A stretch of 11,842 nucleotides of DNA from Fimbriimonadaceae bacterium (GCA_014380605.1 JACMJO010000220.1:1-11842), one strand, 5' to 3'. Numbered from the stretch's first letter, positions 1 through 6,169 are shown. The notes: generated from the sequence alone by a model not told the origin. Numbers and translations are program-made.

Positions 1-138
1 GGGCTTTCTTATCCGTAAGTGAAAGTCTATTGTACCTTCTGGAACCTGGAGTGAGGATAAAACCTCACTACGAAGAGAATTGGAAACGAGCTAACCACGG
101 TTGGCGCAGTATTAACGCTTTGGATTTATGCAAGGCAA

Positions 139-732
139 TTATAGGTTCTGCTGCAACCTCAGCTCAAGGTGTCGCCGCACATCGGACCACTCTGTTGCTA
201 ATATGCTGTAGATCACCGTGTCTCGAACTGAGCCGTCGGACCGTGGCCAGTGATGCCGGATGACTCCGTCCTTTTTCGCGCCGATTCTTTCGATGGCCCG
301 TTGGGAAGCGAAGTTGAAATTGTCAGTGCGTAATCCAACCACTTTGCATCCAAGTGTGTCAAACGCGTGTTCGAGCAACAAGAGTTTGCAGGCCGTGTTG
401 ATGTGACTGCGTTGCCATGACTTCGCATACCACGTGTAGCCGATCTCTACCCGATCGATTGCGGTAGCGATGTCGTGGTAACGCGTTGTGCCAATCACCT
501 GACCTGTCTCAAGTTCGCGCACAACCCACGGAAGCATGTGCCCAGCCTCTTGACCGGCTAAGGCGGTTGAAATGTAGGCGGCGGTCTTACCTGGTTCAGG
601 CACGGAGGTGAACCAGAGTGTCCACAATTCGCCGTCCGCAGCAACCGATGCCAAGGTGCTTTCATGTTCAGTGGCCATAGGTTCCAGGCGAACTCCGTGC
701 CCTTCCAAAGTGATGGGTGTGGGATAGATCAC
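139..732 (-). CDS. GNAT family N-acetyltransferase (RimJ/RimL type)
   Basis: Predicted acetyl-CoA-dependent N-acetyltransferase of 197 residues, a normal length for the RimJ/RimL branch of GNAT (Acetyltransf_3 type). The substrate cannot be told: family members act on ribosomal protein N-termini, amino acids or small amines. The protein opens with the usual strand pattern 'LEGHGVRLEPM' (9-19). It carries the mid-domain 'RVEIGYTWYAKSWQRSHINT' (94-113), where acetyl-CoA pyrophosphate is normally bound. It ends with the family tail 'RTDNFNFASQRAIERIGA' (135-152) and an 'EW' near 181. The classical Q/R-x-x-G-x-G/A loop is replaced by QRSHINTACK, a variant I associate with the N-T-E-x-K subgroup. 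It looks cytoplasmic, with no signal peptide. The start is GTG at 732, the first possible one after an in-frame TAG 12 nt upstream; the Shine-Dalgarno is weak. It is transcribed divergently from the lipoprotein gene at 872. The family call is solid; the function is open. Confidence 0.9.
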   Translation of the reverse strand: MIYPTPITLEGHGVRLEPMATEHESTLASVAADGELWTLWFTSVPEPGKTAAYISTALAGQEAGHMLPWVVRELETGQVIGTTRYHDIATAIDRVEIGYTWYAKSWQRSHINTACKLLLLEHAFDTLGCKVVGLRTDNFNFASQRAIERIGAKKDGVIRHHWPRSDGSVRDTVIYSILATEWSDVRRHLELRLQQNL

Positions 733-840
733 CGCCTGAGTCTACTTTTTCGATGGGGAACCGTTCTCTGATCCCCTTCATCTGATCTCGACTGTGCGGA
801 TGTGTAGCCGTTTTTCCTGAATGGTTCGTTTAACAAAGGG

Positions 841-854
841 CGGCTTAGAAGCCG
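841..854 (+). repeat. small inverted repeat in the 5' leader of the lipoprotein gene
   Basis: CGGCTT-AG-AAGCCG is a perfect 6-bp inverted repeat with a 2-nt centre. It lies 4 nt before the Shine-Dalgarno of the gene starting at 872. It may form a small hairpin in the mRNA leader or may be an operator half-site pair. Only the symmetry is seen; any function is inference. Confidence 0.35.
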
Positions 855-858
855 ATCA

Positions 859-864
859 AGAGGA
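859..864 (+). promoter_or_regulatory. ribosome binding site deciding the start at 872
   Basis: AGAGGA sits 7 nt before the ATG at 872. The longer frame that begins at 821 has no comparable site and would add 17 charged residues in front of a clear lipoprotein signal, so 872 is the start. Confidence 0.7.
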
Positions 865-871
865 CACAGAT

Positions 872-1072
872 ATGACAATCAAGAACTCGCTTGGAAAAAT
901 CGCTATCGGTTCGATTGCGGCCGCTTTGCTTTACGGCTGTACAGTGGTCGACAAGGAGCCCGACACGACCATCGTTAACCCACCCGACACAACGATCGTA
1001 AAGCCACCCGACAACAACGTAATCGTGACTCCGCCTTCGACTGGCGGTGGCGTCTCAACTACCACTGGTTAA
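872..1072 (+). CDS. small lipoprotein with PDTTIV tandem repeats
   Basis: A 66-residue predicted lipoprotein of no family I recognise. Residues 1-22 form a signal peptide: n-region with Lys4 and Lys9, hydrophobic core 10-20. A lipobox-like LYGC follows, so Cys23 would be lipidated; Tyr at -2 is unusual but tolerated. The mature chain is only 44 residues. It is dominated by three imperfect repeats (PDTTIVNP 30-37, PDTTIVKP 38-45, PDNNVIVTP 46-54) and ends in a Gly/Ser/Thr-rich tail. Pro-rich extended chains of this sort usually act as spacers or surface stalks; that is inference. A strong Shine-Dalgarno (859-864) precedes it, and a strong hairpin terminator follows 12 nt after the stop. It therefore looks like a separate, possibly well-expressed, transcript. 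There are no enzyme motifs. Confidence 0.75.
   Translation: MTIKNSLGKIAIGSIAAALLYGCTVVDKEPDTTIVNPPDTTIVKPPDNNVIVTPPSTGGGVSTTTG
959..1033 (+). repeat. three imperfect 24-27 nt tandem repeats inside the lipoprotein gene
   Basis: The units lie at 959-982, 983-1006 and 1007-1033. They encode PDTTIVNP, PDTTIVKP and PDNNVIVTP. The first two differ mostly at synonymous positions (ACGACC/ACAACG, ATCGTT/ATCGTA), so the protein repeat is kept while the DNA has drifted. This suggests selection on the peptide. Confidence 0.7.
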
Positions 1073-1084
1073 ACGCTTGATCTT

Positions 1085-1117
1085 AGAGCCCTGGCCTCGG
1101 CCAGGGCTCTTGCTTTT
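1085..1117 (+). terminator. strong Rho-independent terminator after the lipoprotein gene
   Basis: Arms AGAGCCCTGGCC (1085-1096) and GGCCAGGGCTCT (1099-1110) are perfect complements. This gives an 11-bp GC-rich stem closing a CTCG tetraloop, or 12 bp with a 2-nt centre. TTGCTTTT follows at 1110-1117. It starts 12 nt after the lipoprotein stop and ends well before the next gene at 1174, so it separates the two transcripts. Confidence 0.88.
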
Positions 1118-1173
1118 GCATGGGCGCAAACGCACAGGTAATCTGAGTATCAAGAAGACGAGGGAGTCTAACT

Positions 1174-1767
1174 ATGGCCGATCAAATCACTCGACGCTCA
1201 TTGCTCACTGCGGCTGGCGCTATCGCGATAGTTCCGGCAACCGCCTTGGCCCAAGAACCAGCCAAGGCAGGTCCGACCGAGAGCCTCTTCATCCGCGACT
1301 ACCCAGAGCCTGACTTCAAACCATCCTGGAAGAAGCCTCAGATCAACCGGGCGATGGTTACTGACTTCGTGATCTATGCTCATTCCAACCTGGATATGAC
1401 CAAGAAGCTCCTCGATAAGGAGCCCATGCTCATCAATGCGATCATGGACTGGGGAGCTGGCGATTGGGAGTCCGCCCTTGGCGGTGCATCCCACATGGGT
1501 CGAAGGGACATCGTGGAGTTCTTGCTGGAAAAGGGCGCCCGCATCGATATCTTCTGCGCGGCGATGATGGGACAGTTGGATGCCGTCAAGTCATTTCTGA
1601 CGCTTCAACCCAAGCTCATCGACTCCCGTGGCCCTCATGGCTTTTCTCTGCATTTCCATGGCCAGCTTGCGGGCAAGGACGCCGACAAGATGGTTGCCTA
1701 TCTGCAATCGGTGAAGAAGATCGAGCTGAAGCCGAATCCGTTCGTTAAACCTCCGCCTCCCCTTTGA
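1174..1767 (+). CDS. Tat-exported ankyrin-repeat protein
   Basis: A 197-residue exported protein made mostly of ankyrin repeats, which are protein-binding scaffolds without catalytic activity of their own. Residues 1-26 form a twin-arginine signal: TRRSLL at 6-11, an Ala-rich core and a cleavage site after ALA at about 26. After a linker of about 30 residues, roughly four degenerate ankyrin repeats run from about 67 to 180. They are recognisable by 'ESALGGASHMGRRDIVEFLL' and 'CAAMMGQLDAVKSFL', then the degenerate 'FSLHFHGQLAGKDADKMVAY'. The tail is proline-rich (KPPPPL). GAGGGAG lies about 7 nt before the ATG. A Tat signal implies export of a folded protein, which is uncommon for ankyrin proteins. 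The partner is unknown. The next gene starts 48 nt downstream and may be co-transcribed. Confidence 0.85.
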   Translation: MADQITRRSLLTAAGAIAIVPATALAQEPAKAGPTESLFIRDYPEPDFKPSWKKPQINRAMVTDFVIYAHSNLDMTKKLLDKEPMLINAIMDWGAGDWESALGGASHMGRRDIVEFLLEKGARIDIFCAAMMGQLDAVKSFLTLQPKLIDSRGPHGFSLHFHGQLAGKDADKMVAYLQSVKKIELKPNPFVKPPPPL

Positions 1768-1815
1768 GGCATCTTTCTGACATACTGTTGTGTCCCTAAC
1801 AGCAGGAGTCGAACA

Positions 1816-2361
1816 ATGGAGTTTCTGTCTGCGCTTTGGATGCCGATCCTTGTATCTGCGGTCCTGGTATGGATCGCTAGCTTCCTCTGCCACATGGTGC
1901 TTCCGCACCATAAGTCTGAGTTCAAAGAACTGCCGGACGAGGACAAGTTTAATGTTGGCCTAGAGGGCACGCCGCCGGGGCTTTACATGTTCCAGTGGTG
2001 CAACCCTGCCCAAATGAACGATCCCGATAAAAAGGCACGAATCGCCAAGGGTCCGAACGGGGTCTTAGCGATCTGGCCCGGGCCCGTGAAAATGGGCGAG
2101 AACTTGATTCTGACGCTCTTGTTCTACATCGTGGTCGGAGTCTTTGTGGGCTACATCGGATGGCACTCCATCGATCCGGGATCAACCTATTTGGAGCGAT
2201 TCCGAATCTGCGGAGCGGTGGCATTTGCCGCGCATGGTCTCGGATGGATGTCCTTCTTTATCTGGTTCAAGTTCGGAAAGTTCTGGCCAAATCTGTTCGA
2301 TAGCATTGTCTATGCATTGATAACGGCGGGCACTTTCGCCTGGCTCTGGCCAAAAACGTAA
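1816..2361 (+). CDS. uncharacterised four-helix membrane protein
   Basis: A 181-residue integral membrane protein that I cannot assign to a named family. Helix 1 spans about 6-30. It is followed by a soluble, charged segment of about 65 residues with 'HHKSEFKELPDEDKF' (31-45) and 'LYMFQWCNPAQMNDP' (56-70), possibly extracytoplasmic or cytoplasmic. Three further helices lie at about 96-116, 130-151 and 160-178. Conserved-looking Cys, Trp and His residues in the loop (HH 31-32, Cys62) could bind a metal, but no known motif is present. A strong AGGAG site precedes the ATG with 7 nt spacing. It lies 48 nt after the ankyrin gene and before a possible terminator at 2384-2408, so the two may form a short operon. 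Confidence 0.8.
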   Translation: MEFLSALWMPILVSAVLVWIASFLCHMVLPHHKSEFKELPDEDKFNVGLEGTPPGLYMFQWCNPAQMNDPDKKARIAKGPNGVLAIWPGPVKMGENLILTLLFYIVVGVFVGYIGWHSIDPGSTYLERFRICGAVAFAAHGLGWMSFFIWFKFGKFWPNLFDSIVYALITAGTFAWLWPKT

Positions 2362-2383
2362 TCTCGAAGCAGGGTCAAAGTCT

Positions 2384-2408
2384 GGCCCCCTAACCAAGGT
2401 TAGGGGCC
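2384..2408 (+). terminator. possible terminator hairpin between membrane protein and 201-residue unknown
   Basis: CCCCTAACC (2387-2395) pairs perfectly with GGTTAGGGG (2398-2406) around a 2-nt AA centre. GG/CC outside it can extend the stem past a single bulged C. The T-run after it is poor (ATTTGCTGTTGG), so termination may be weak or Rho-assisted. It sits 25 nt after the stop at 2361. Confidence 0.5.
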
Positions 2409-2445
2409 CGATTTGCTGTTGGTTTGTTACAATCAGGCCACGCTT

Positions 2446-2450
2446 AGGAG
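2446..2450 (+). promoter_or_regulatory. ribosome binding site deciding the start at 2458
   Basis: AGGAG lies 7 nt before the ATG at 2458. The frame is open back to 2413, but that upstream part overlaps the hairpin region and has no such site. Confidence 0.65.
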
Positions 2451-2457
2451 AGAGCAA

Positions 2458-3063
2458 ATGCCAGACGATTACGAGAGAAGAAGAGAGTTTAACGACCGCC
2501 AGGATCGCGACTATCAGAATTTTAGAAGCGACCTTGAGTACGACCGTCAAGTTAGAATCGCGGATTCGGATCGGGGATGGATCGCGCATCGCCAGGGAGA
2601 CACCTTGGGCGCGATCGCTGGTTTTGCGGGCGTTGATGCCGCACTTGCCTACGCCAGGTCGATGGATGCCTCCGAAGAGGCAAGCCGCCTCGGTTACGCT
2701 CTCGACTGGGTGGAGCTCTTCGAAGGCCCCCACAATTGCCCGATCCCCGGGACGATCGACTTCACCTCGATCTTTGAGCGTGCCCACACAAGGTTCATTT
2801 ACGTTCTTCCCACAATTCGGAACCCGTATGACTTCATTAAGACTTTTGTGACCGTCACCGCCAAGATTCGGACGGGTAGCGAGGAACCGTTTTCATCCTA
2901 CGATAATCCGTTTCCAGTCTACGAAAACACAAAGAACTTCAGACCGTCGTTCTTCTATGGCTGGCATGAGCCCGGCAATTGGGAAACAGGCGAGTACACG
3001 GTCGAGTTCTTTGTCAATGGTGAAAGCATCGGCGAACGCATGTTTTTAATGACCGAATACTAG
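2458..3063 (+). CDS. hypothetical protein, charged N-terminus, beta-rich C-terminus
   Basis: A 201-residue protein of unknown function with no signal peptide or membrane segment, so probably cytoplasmic. Residues 1-45 are extremely charged and probably helical (MPDDYERRREFNDRQ and onward, Arg/Asp/Glu alternating). A small helical Ala/Gly-rich section follows at about 48-75. The C-terminal half looks like a beta-sandwich: 'ARTRFIYVLP'-like strands, then 'WETGEYTVEFFVNGESIG' near 178-195, which resembles the final hairpin of many Ig-like or C2-like domains ('G-Y-x-V-x-x-x-x-N-G'). I do not recognise the family. Its TAG stop overlaps the stop of the convergent gene on the other strand, so no room exists for a terminator between them. 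Confidence 0.75.
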   Translation: MPDDYERRREFNDRQDRDYQNFRSDLEYDRQVRIADSDRGWIAHRQGDTLGAIAGFAGVDAALAYARSMDASEEASRLGYALDWVELFEGPHNCPIPGTIDFTSIFERAHTRFIYVLPTIRNPYDFIKTFVTVTAKIRTGSEEPFSSYDNPFPVYENTKNFRPSFFYGWHEPGNWETGEYTVEFFVNGESIGERMFLMTEY

Positions 3064-3650
3064 CTTGGAAGCTTGAACTTCTGCCGAAGCTCAGCCATTG
3101 CGGCGTCCTTATCCGGCCCAGGCTCAACGAAGCGAAGGAAGAACTGGCGATGTGCCATGCTATGCGGCGAATCCATCTTTCCGTGCATGAAGAAAAGCGT
3201 TGCCACAACGCTGTAGGCATCTGCGCCGACGGTTTTGGTCAGGCACTCCACGAGTCCCTTGATGATCTTCGGAGTTGGGCAGTTTGCCGCCGCGTCGATC
3301 GCTTTTGATCGTCCGGCATCGGATTGAAGTCCTGCCAGAATAGCGGCTTCTCGATCCTCATCGCTGGGCGGCGGACCGTAACTTTGAGCGCGCACTCGCA
3401 ACTCTCGATCCTTAGACTTTCGAGTAGCGAGGATGGCCGCCGTTGCACCAGGTGTGCCCAATCGATCAAGAGCTTCGAGGTCGCGCCAATCTGATACGCC
3501 CTTTGCGATCAACTTGGATTCGATGGCACTTTTCTGCTCATCCGTCATCGCATCGATGAGATGGACGTCGTAGCCGATGCCATCGTGCCACTTCTCATGA
3601 TCCATGACCATGCTCGAAAGGAATTCCGCCATCGGATCATCTAGGGCCAT
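3060..3650 (-). CDS. helical-repeat (HEAT-like) hypothetical protein
   Basis: A 196-residue, soluble, all-helical-looking protein with no signal peptide. The central part resembles HEAT/PBS-lyase-type repeats: 'DWRDLEALDRLGTPGATAAI' at about 54-73, then further helices ('DREAAILAGLQSDAG', 'KIIKGLVECLTKTVGADAYS'). Such repeats normally bind proteins. An HEKWH string (His18-His22) fits the bare HExxH zinc-protease pattern. The charged Lys inside it breaks the usual extended consensus, so I do not call a protease. The start is ATG at 3650, with only a weak CGGAC-like site; ATG at 3632 is an alternative. It is the last gene of the minus-strand run and overlaps the convergent gene by its stop codon. 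Confidence 0.75.
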   Translation of the reverse strand: MALDDPMAEFLSSMVMDHEKWHDGIGYDVHLIDAMTDEQKSAIESKLIAKGVSDWRDLEALDRLGTPGATAAILATRKSKDRELRVRAQSYGPPPSDEDREAAILAGLQSDAGRSKAIDAAANCPTPKIIKGLVECLTKTVGADAYSVVATLFFMHGKMDSPHSMAHRQFFLRFVEPGPDKDAAMAELRQKFKLPS

Positions 3651-3668
3651 CGAGTCCGATTATGAGGC

Positions 3669-3693
3669 ACGGCAGGCCTACAAGACCTGCCGT
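3669..3693 (-). terminator. inverted repeat after the stalk-domain gene, possible terminator
   Basis: ACGGCAGG (3669-3676) and CCTGCCGT (3686-3693) form a perfect 8-bp, GC-rich stem with a 9-nt loop. It starts 9 nt beyond the stop at 3702 in the direction of minus-strand transcription. No T-run follows on the minus strand (GCCTCATAAT), so it may be a weak terminator, an attenuator before the gene starting at 3650, or an mRNA 3'-end stabiliser. Confidence 0.45.
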
Positions 3694-3701
3694 AGTGGCA
3701 A

Positions 3702-4109
3702 CTATTTTAGAATCGGACGCAGGACGAGCCAGCCGCTCTCCTGCGAGATCATGTATCCGCTGGCATCGGCCACGAACTTGATAGGAACGTAGATTCGGTT
3801 CTTCCGAATCAGGGGCGCTTCGTCCATCTTCATCGGCTTGTCGTTGACCATGGCGTCTCGACTGTTAAGAACCAGGTCGAATCGCTTACTTTTGTTCCAC
3901 ACGGAAATGGTTCTTGTGTCGGGCGACCACCGCATCGTCCCTTCCATTGCCGAAACCATTGATCGTATGGGCACCATCGTGATCCCGTTGACCTTGATTG
4001 GCATCGCGTCGAATGTCACAACCTCGTTTCCCACTTTGATCTTGGGATCTTGGGCAAAGCCGGTAGCGGCAACCGCCAAAACTCCAATTGCTAGTGTAAT
4101 AAATTTCAT
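3702..4109 (-). CDS. exported copper-amine-oxidase N-terminal (stalk) domain protein
   Basis: A 135-residue secreted protein consisting of a signal peptide and one stalk domain (Cu_amine_oxidN1 type). In the amine oxidase this domain is not catalytic. Free-standing copies are common in Firmicutes and Armatimonadota and are thought to be structural or wall-associated. The signal peptide is 1-19/20 (MKFITLAIGVLAVAATGFAQ). The two half-repeats typical of the domain are visible: 'ITMVPIRSMVSAMEG' (43-57) with 'MRWSPDTRTISVW' (59-71), and 'RIYVPIKFVADASGY' (105-119) with 'GWLVLRP' near the end. It has a good AAGGAG site 7 nt before the ATG. The membrane-protein gene ends 56 nt upstream and the HEAT-like gene starts 51 nt downstream. 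No enzymatic residues are present. Confidence 0.88.
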   Translation of the reverse strand: MKFITLAIGVLAVAATGFAQDPKIKVGNEVVTFDAMPIKVNGITMVPIRSMVSAMEGTMRWSPDTRTISVWNKSKRFDLVLNSRDAMVNDKPMKMDEAPLIRKNRIYVPIKFVADASGYMISQESGWLVLRPILK

Positions 4110-4143
4110 GTCGCGTCTCCTTTTCCCTACTTGACGCAGGCTT

Positions 4144-4153
4144 ACAGATCTGT
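4144..4153. repeat. perfect 10-bp palindrome upstream of the stalk-domain gene
   Basis: ACAGATCTGT is self-complementary and lies 35 nt upstream of the ATG at 4109 on the minus strand, in the 56-nt gap after the membrane-protein stop. It could be an operator, but a 10-bp palindrome also occurs by chance. Confidence 0.25.
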
Positions 4154-4165
4154 GGCGAACGGGAC

Positions 4166-4732
4166 CTATTCAAGGAGGTCGGAGAGGAGAAGGGTGTTCA
4201 GCACGCAAAGAGAACTGACGATCATCATTCGCTCGCCTACGCCAAAGCTGAAAACACACCCGATTGCACCCGCCGTCGCGGCGATTGCAAAGAACAGAAG
4301 ACGGCCGTCAAGGAGGCTAGCCCAAAGACCCCAGATCCAAGCTAGGATTGCGGTGGCCAGAAACACAAAGACCGCCAAGTGGTTCATGGAAGCGGGGTCG
4401 GTCGAAGCAAGCGCCCACAAACCAGTACCGACCAGGACGCAAAAGAAGCCGCTGGCATATCTCCTCGCGCGGATGAGGGTTGGAAGGGCCGACATCACCG
4501 TGCATCCCATCAGGATGAACATCGCCCAAGCCAGTCTCTCCCCGCGCGCGATCTGGAGGCTGATCGCCTCGAAGTAGCTGGTTCTGGGAGGCATGAGGGT
4601 GACGACGATGCAAATGATCGAGCTGAGGGCTACGACCAGATTTCGCCGTTGTCGCCGAAGCTGATACTTTGGATCACGCCAATAGGGAGACCGAGGCGGA
4701 TTTACAACCTGAAAATCTACCTTGGAATCCAT
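4166..4732 (-). CDS. multi-pass membrane protein of unknown function
   Basis: A 188-residue integral membrane protein that I cannot assign to a family. A soluble, basic N-terminus (1-30, ending QLRRQRR, so probably cytoplasmic by the positive-inside rule) is followed by about six hydrophobic segments: roughly 31-47, 67-84, 93-110, 116-137, 143-163 and 168-184. No transporter, sensor or enzyme motif is visible. I start it at the ATG at 4732, 13 nt past the stop of the amidohydrolase gene. A TTG at 4774 would extend it by 14 residues into that gene. No convincing Shine-Dalgarno precedes the ATG, so translation may depend on coupling to the amidohydrolase gene. The existence of the gene is well supported by its clean hydrophobic pattern. 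Confidence 0.72.
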   Translation of the reverse strand: MDSKVDFQVVNPPRSPYWRDPKYQLRRQRRNLVVALSSIICIVVTLMPPRTSYFEAISLQIARGERLAWAMFILMGCTVMSALPTLIRARRYASGFFCVLVGTGLWALASTDPASMNHLAVFVFLATAILAWIWGLWASLLDGRLLFFAIAATAGAIGCVFSFGVGERMMIVSSLCVLNTLLLSDLLE

Positions 4733-4745
4733 AACTGGAAATATC

Positions 4746-6131
4746 TTACAATGATCCAGGCGTGACCTTAGCAAACCGAGTGGCTGCTTCCTCCAGCGAT
4801 TTCTTTAAAGTCGCTTCAGAAAACCAGTTGCCTCGCAACATGACGCCCGACCTGTGTTCGGTGTTACCGATCTTGTCCAGGGGGTTCGCGTCGAGTAACA
4901 CAAGATCGGCTCGATTGCCCTTCTTAATGGTGCCAAACGGTCCGCCGAGGAACTCCGCCGGAACTCGGGTTGCCGCCTCCAGGGCCTGAAATGGAGTCAA
5001 TCCGGCCTCTACGAGGCATCTCAACTCACGATGAAGCGAGAAACCATAGACCATGAACCAATCGGGCGAGTCCGATCCCGCCATAATCTTGCCCCCGGCC
5101 CTGTGGATCTCCTTCACCATCAGGTTCCGAGCCTGGATGAACCGCTTTCTCCGCACCTCTGAGGGCGGAGATGCCCAGATTCGCTTGCCCGCGGAGAACC
5201 AGGGTTTGCGCATGTATTCGGGAACGAACGGGAAGTCTGGATACGCCTTGATCTCCTCATCGCTCGCCCCAACCCCAAAGGTGACCTTCCAAAAGTTGAG
5301 CGTGGGGGTTGAGTAGGTGCCGGATTTGGCGGTGGTTTCGGCCAGCTTCCGAATCTTGGCGTCGTCAATGTAGTCGATACTCTCCCAATTCTCGGGCCGG
5401 AAGATTCCACCACCAGAGATCGATCGCTTCATCGGAGCACCATCTTTCAAAACCGACTCCAAATAGGCATCCAGATGCTCCACATGTTGACCTGCCGCAA
5501 GCGCCTTCTCGGCCCCAACTGACACATCGACATGGCCGATGACCCGAATGCCTTGCTTCCTCGCTTCATCGATCGTCGCGTCATAGACCTCGGGAGTGAT
5601 GAAGTCGGTGAGTTTGATGAAGTCGTAGCCCGCAAGCTTGCTCTTTTGGACGGCCGCTCGCGCCTGTTCTGCATTGGTGGTGTGGAATCCATTTGGCCGA
5701 TTCCTTCCCACGAGTTGAGGACTGGCGACAAACAACTTTGGCCCGATCATGTCGCCCTTGTCGATTTTGGCGCGATGATCGAGAAGCTCCGGGGTTCCGC
5801 ACATCATCCGAACCGATGTCACGCCATTGGCGACCATGACCATGAACTCGTCGCCCGCCATCGAATCTGGCATCTCTTCATCTGAGTACAGGTGCACATG
5901 CATGTCCGACAAGCCCGGAATGAGGAACTTGCCCTTGCCGTCGATCTTCTGCGCGTCTGCCGGGACCTTCACTTTGCCCGAGTCACCGATCTCCGCTATC
6001 AGGCCGTCGCGAACCAGCACCGTCTGGCGTCGCAACACCCGTTCCCGGTCCATCGGGATGACATCGACTTCCACAAAAGCCGTAACAGACGCCTGGGTGA
6101 AAAGAGAAGCGGCAACCAAACTCGCGAGCAT
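4746..6131 (-). CDS. exported amidohydrolase (imidazolonepropionase-like)
   Basis: A metal-dependent hydrolase of the amidohydrolase superfamily (TIM barrel flanked by a small beta domain), 461 residues from this ATG. Likely activity is hydrolysis of an amide or cyclic imide; exported members include dipeptidases and organophosphate-acting prolidases. The metal ligands are visible in order: His78-x-His80 in 'PGLSDMHVHL', the bridging Lys in 'YDFIKLTDF', a His in 'RVIGHVDVS', a His in 'QHVEHLDAYLE' and the catalytic Asp in 'IMAGSDSPDW'. The C-terminal 'GNRADLVLLDANPL' is the family's closing beta segment. A hydrophobic leader (LASLVAASLFTQASVTA) indicates export. The ATG at 6131 lacks a ribosome site. 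AGCAGGAA lies where it would serve an in-frame ATC at 6155, giving a better n-region (xDIIRISCM). The frame is open to a TTG at 6242 inside the upstream gene. Enzyme class sure; exact start unsure. Confidence 0.9.
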   Translation of the reverse strand: MLASLVAASLFTQASVTAFVEVDVIPMDRERVLRRQTVLVRDGLIAEIGDSGKVKVPADAQKIDGKGKFLIPGLSDMHVHLYSDEEMPDSMAGDEFMVMVANGVTSVRMMCGTPELLDHRAKIDKGDMIGPKLFVASPQLVGRNRPNGFHTTNAEQARAAVQKSKLAGYDFIKLTDFITPEVYDATIDEARKQGIRVIGHVDVSVGAEKALAAGQHVEHLDAYLESVLKDGAPMKRSISGGGIFRPENWESIDYIDDAKIRKLAETTAKSGTYSTPTLNFWKVTFGVGASDEEIKAYPDFPFVPEYMRKPWFSAGKRIWASPPSEVRRKRFIQARNLMVKEIHRAGGKIMAGSDSPDWFMVYGFSLHRELRCLVEAGLTPFQALEAATRVPAEFLGGPFGTIKKGNRADLVLLDANPLDKIGNTEHRSGVMLRGNWFSEATLKKSLEEAATRFAKVTPGSL

Positions 6132-6161
6132 GCAGGAAATACGGATGATATCGATATTACG

Positions 6162-6169
6162 TTCCTGCT
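6162..6169 (-). promoter_or_regulatory. Shine-Dalgarno placed before an ATC codon
   Basis: AGCAGGAA on the minus strand directly follows the TMEM175-like stop. Its AGGA core (6163-6166) stands 7 nt before an in-frame ATC (6153-6155) of the amidohydrolase frame, whereas the first ATG is 31 nt away. No ATG, GTG or TTG lies in the normal spacing window. Confidence 0.5.

Noticed and set aside
1..263. Plus-strand frame open from the left edge to 263 (TTG at 30)
   Set aside because: Its second half lies antisense to the well-supported GNAT gene, it has no recognisable domain and no ribosome site. It could at most be a gene tail from outside the window, which cannot be judged.
762..777. GGGGA...TCCCC inverted repeat upstream of the GNAT gene
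   Set aside because: Only 5 bp with a long loop; it is likely chance.
2182..2787. 201-codon minus-strand frame
   Set aside because: It runs antisense across the end of the membrane-protein gene, the hairpin and the start of the next gene, all of which have good ribosome sites and sensible proteins; it has no domain.
4131..4577. 148-codon plus-strand frame rich in Arg, Pro and Lys
   Set aside because: It is antisense to the multi-pass membrane protein; the low-complexity basic composition is what the complement of hydrophobic codons gives.
4733..4774. TTG start at 4774 for the multi-pass membrane protein
   Set aside because: It would overlap the amidohydrolase gene by 29 nt; the ATG at 4732 is a commoner codon and leaves a 13-nt gap. 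Not fully excluded.
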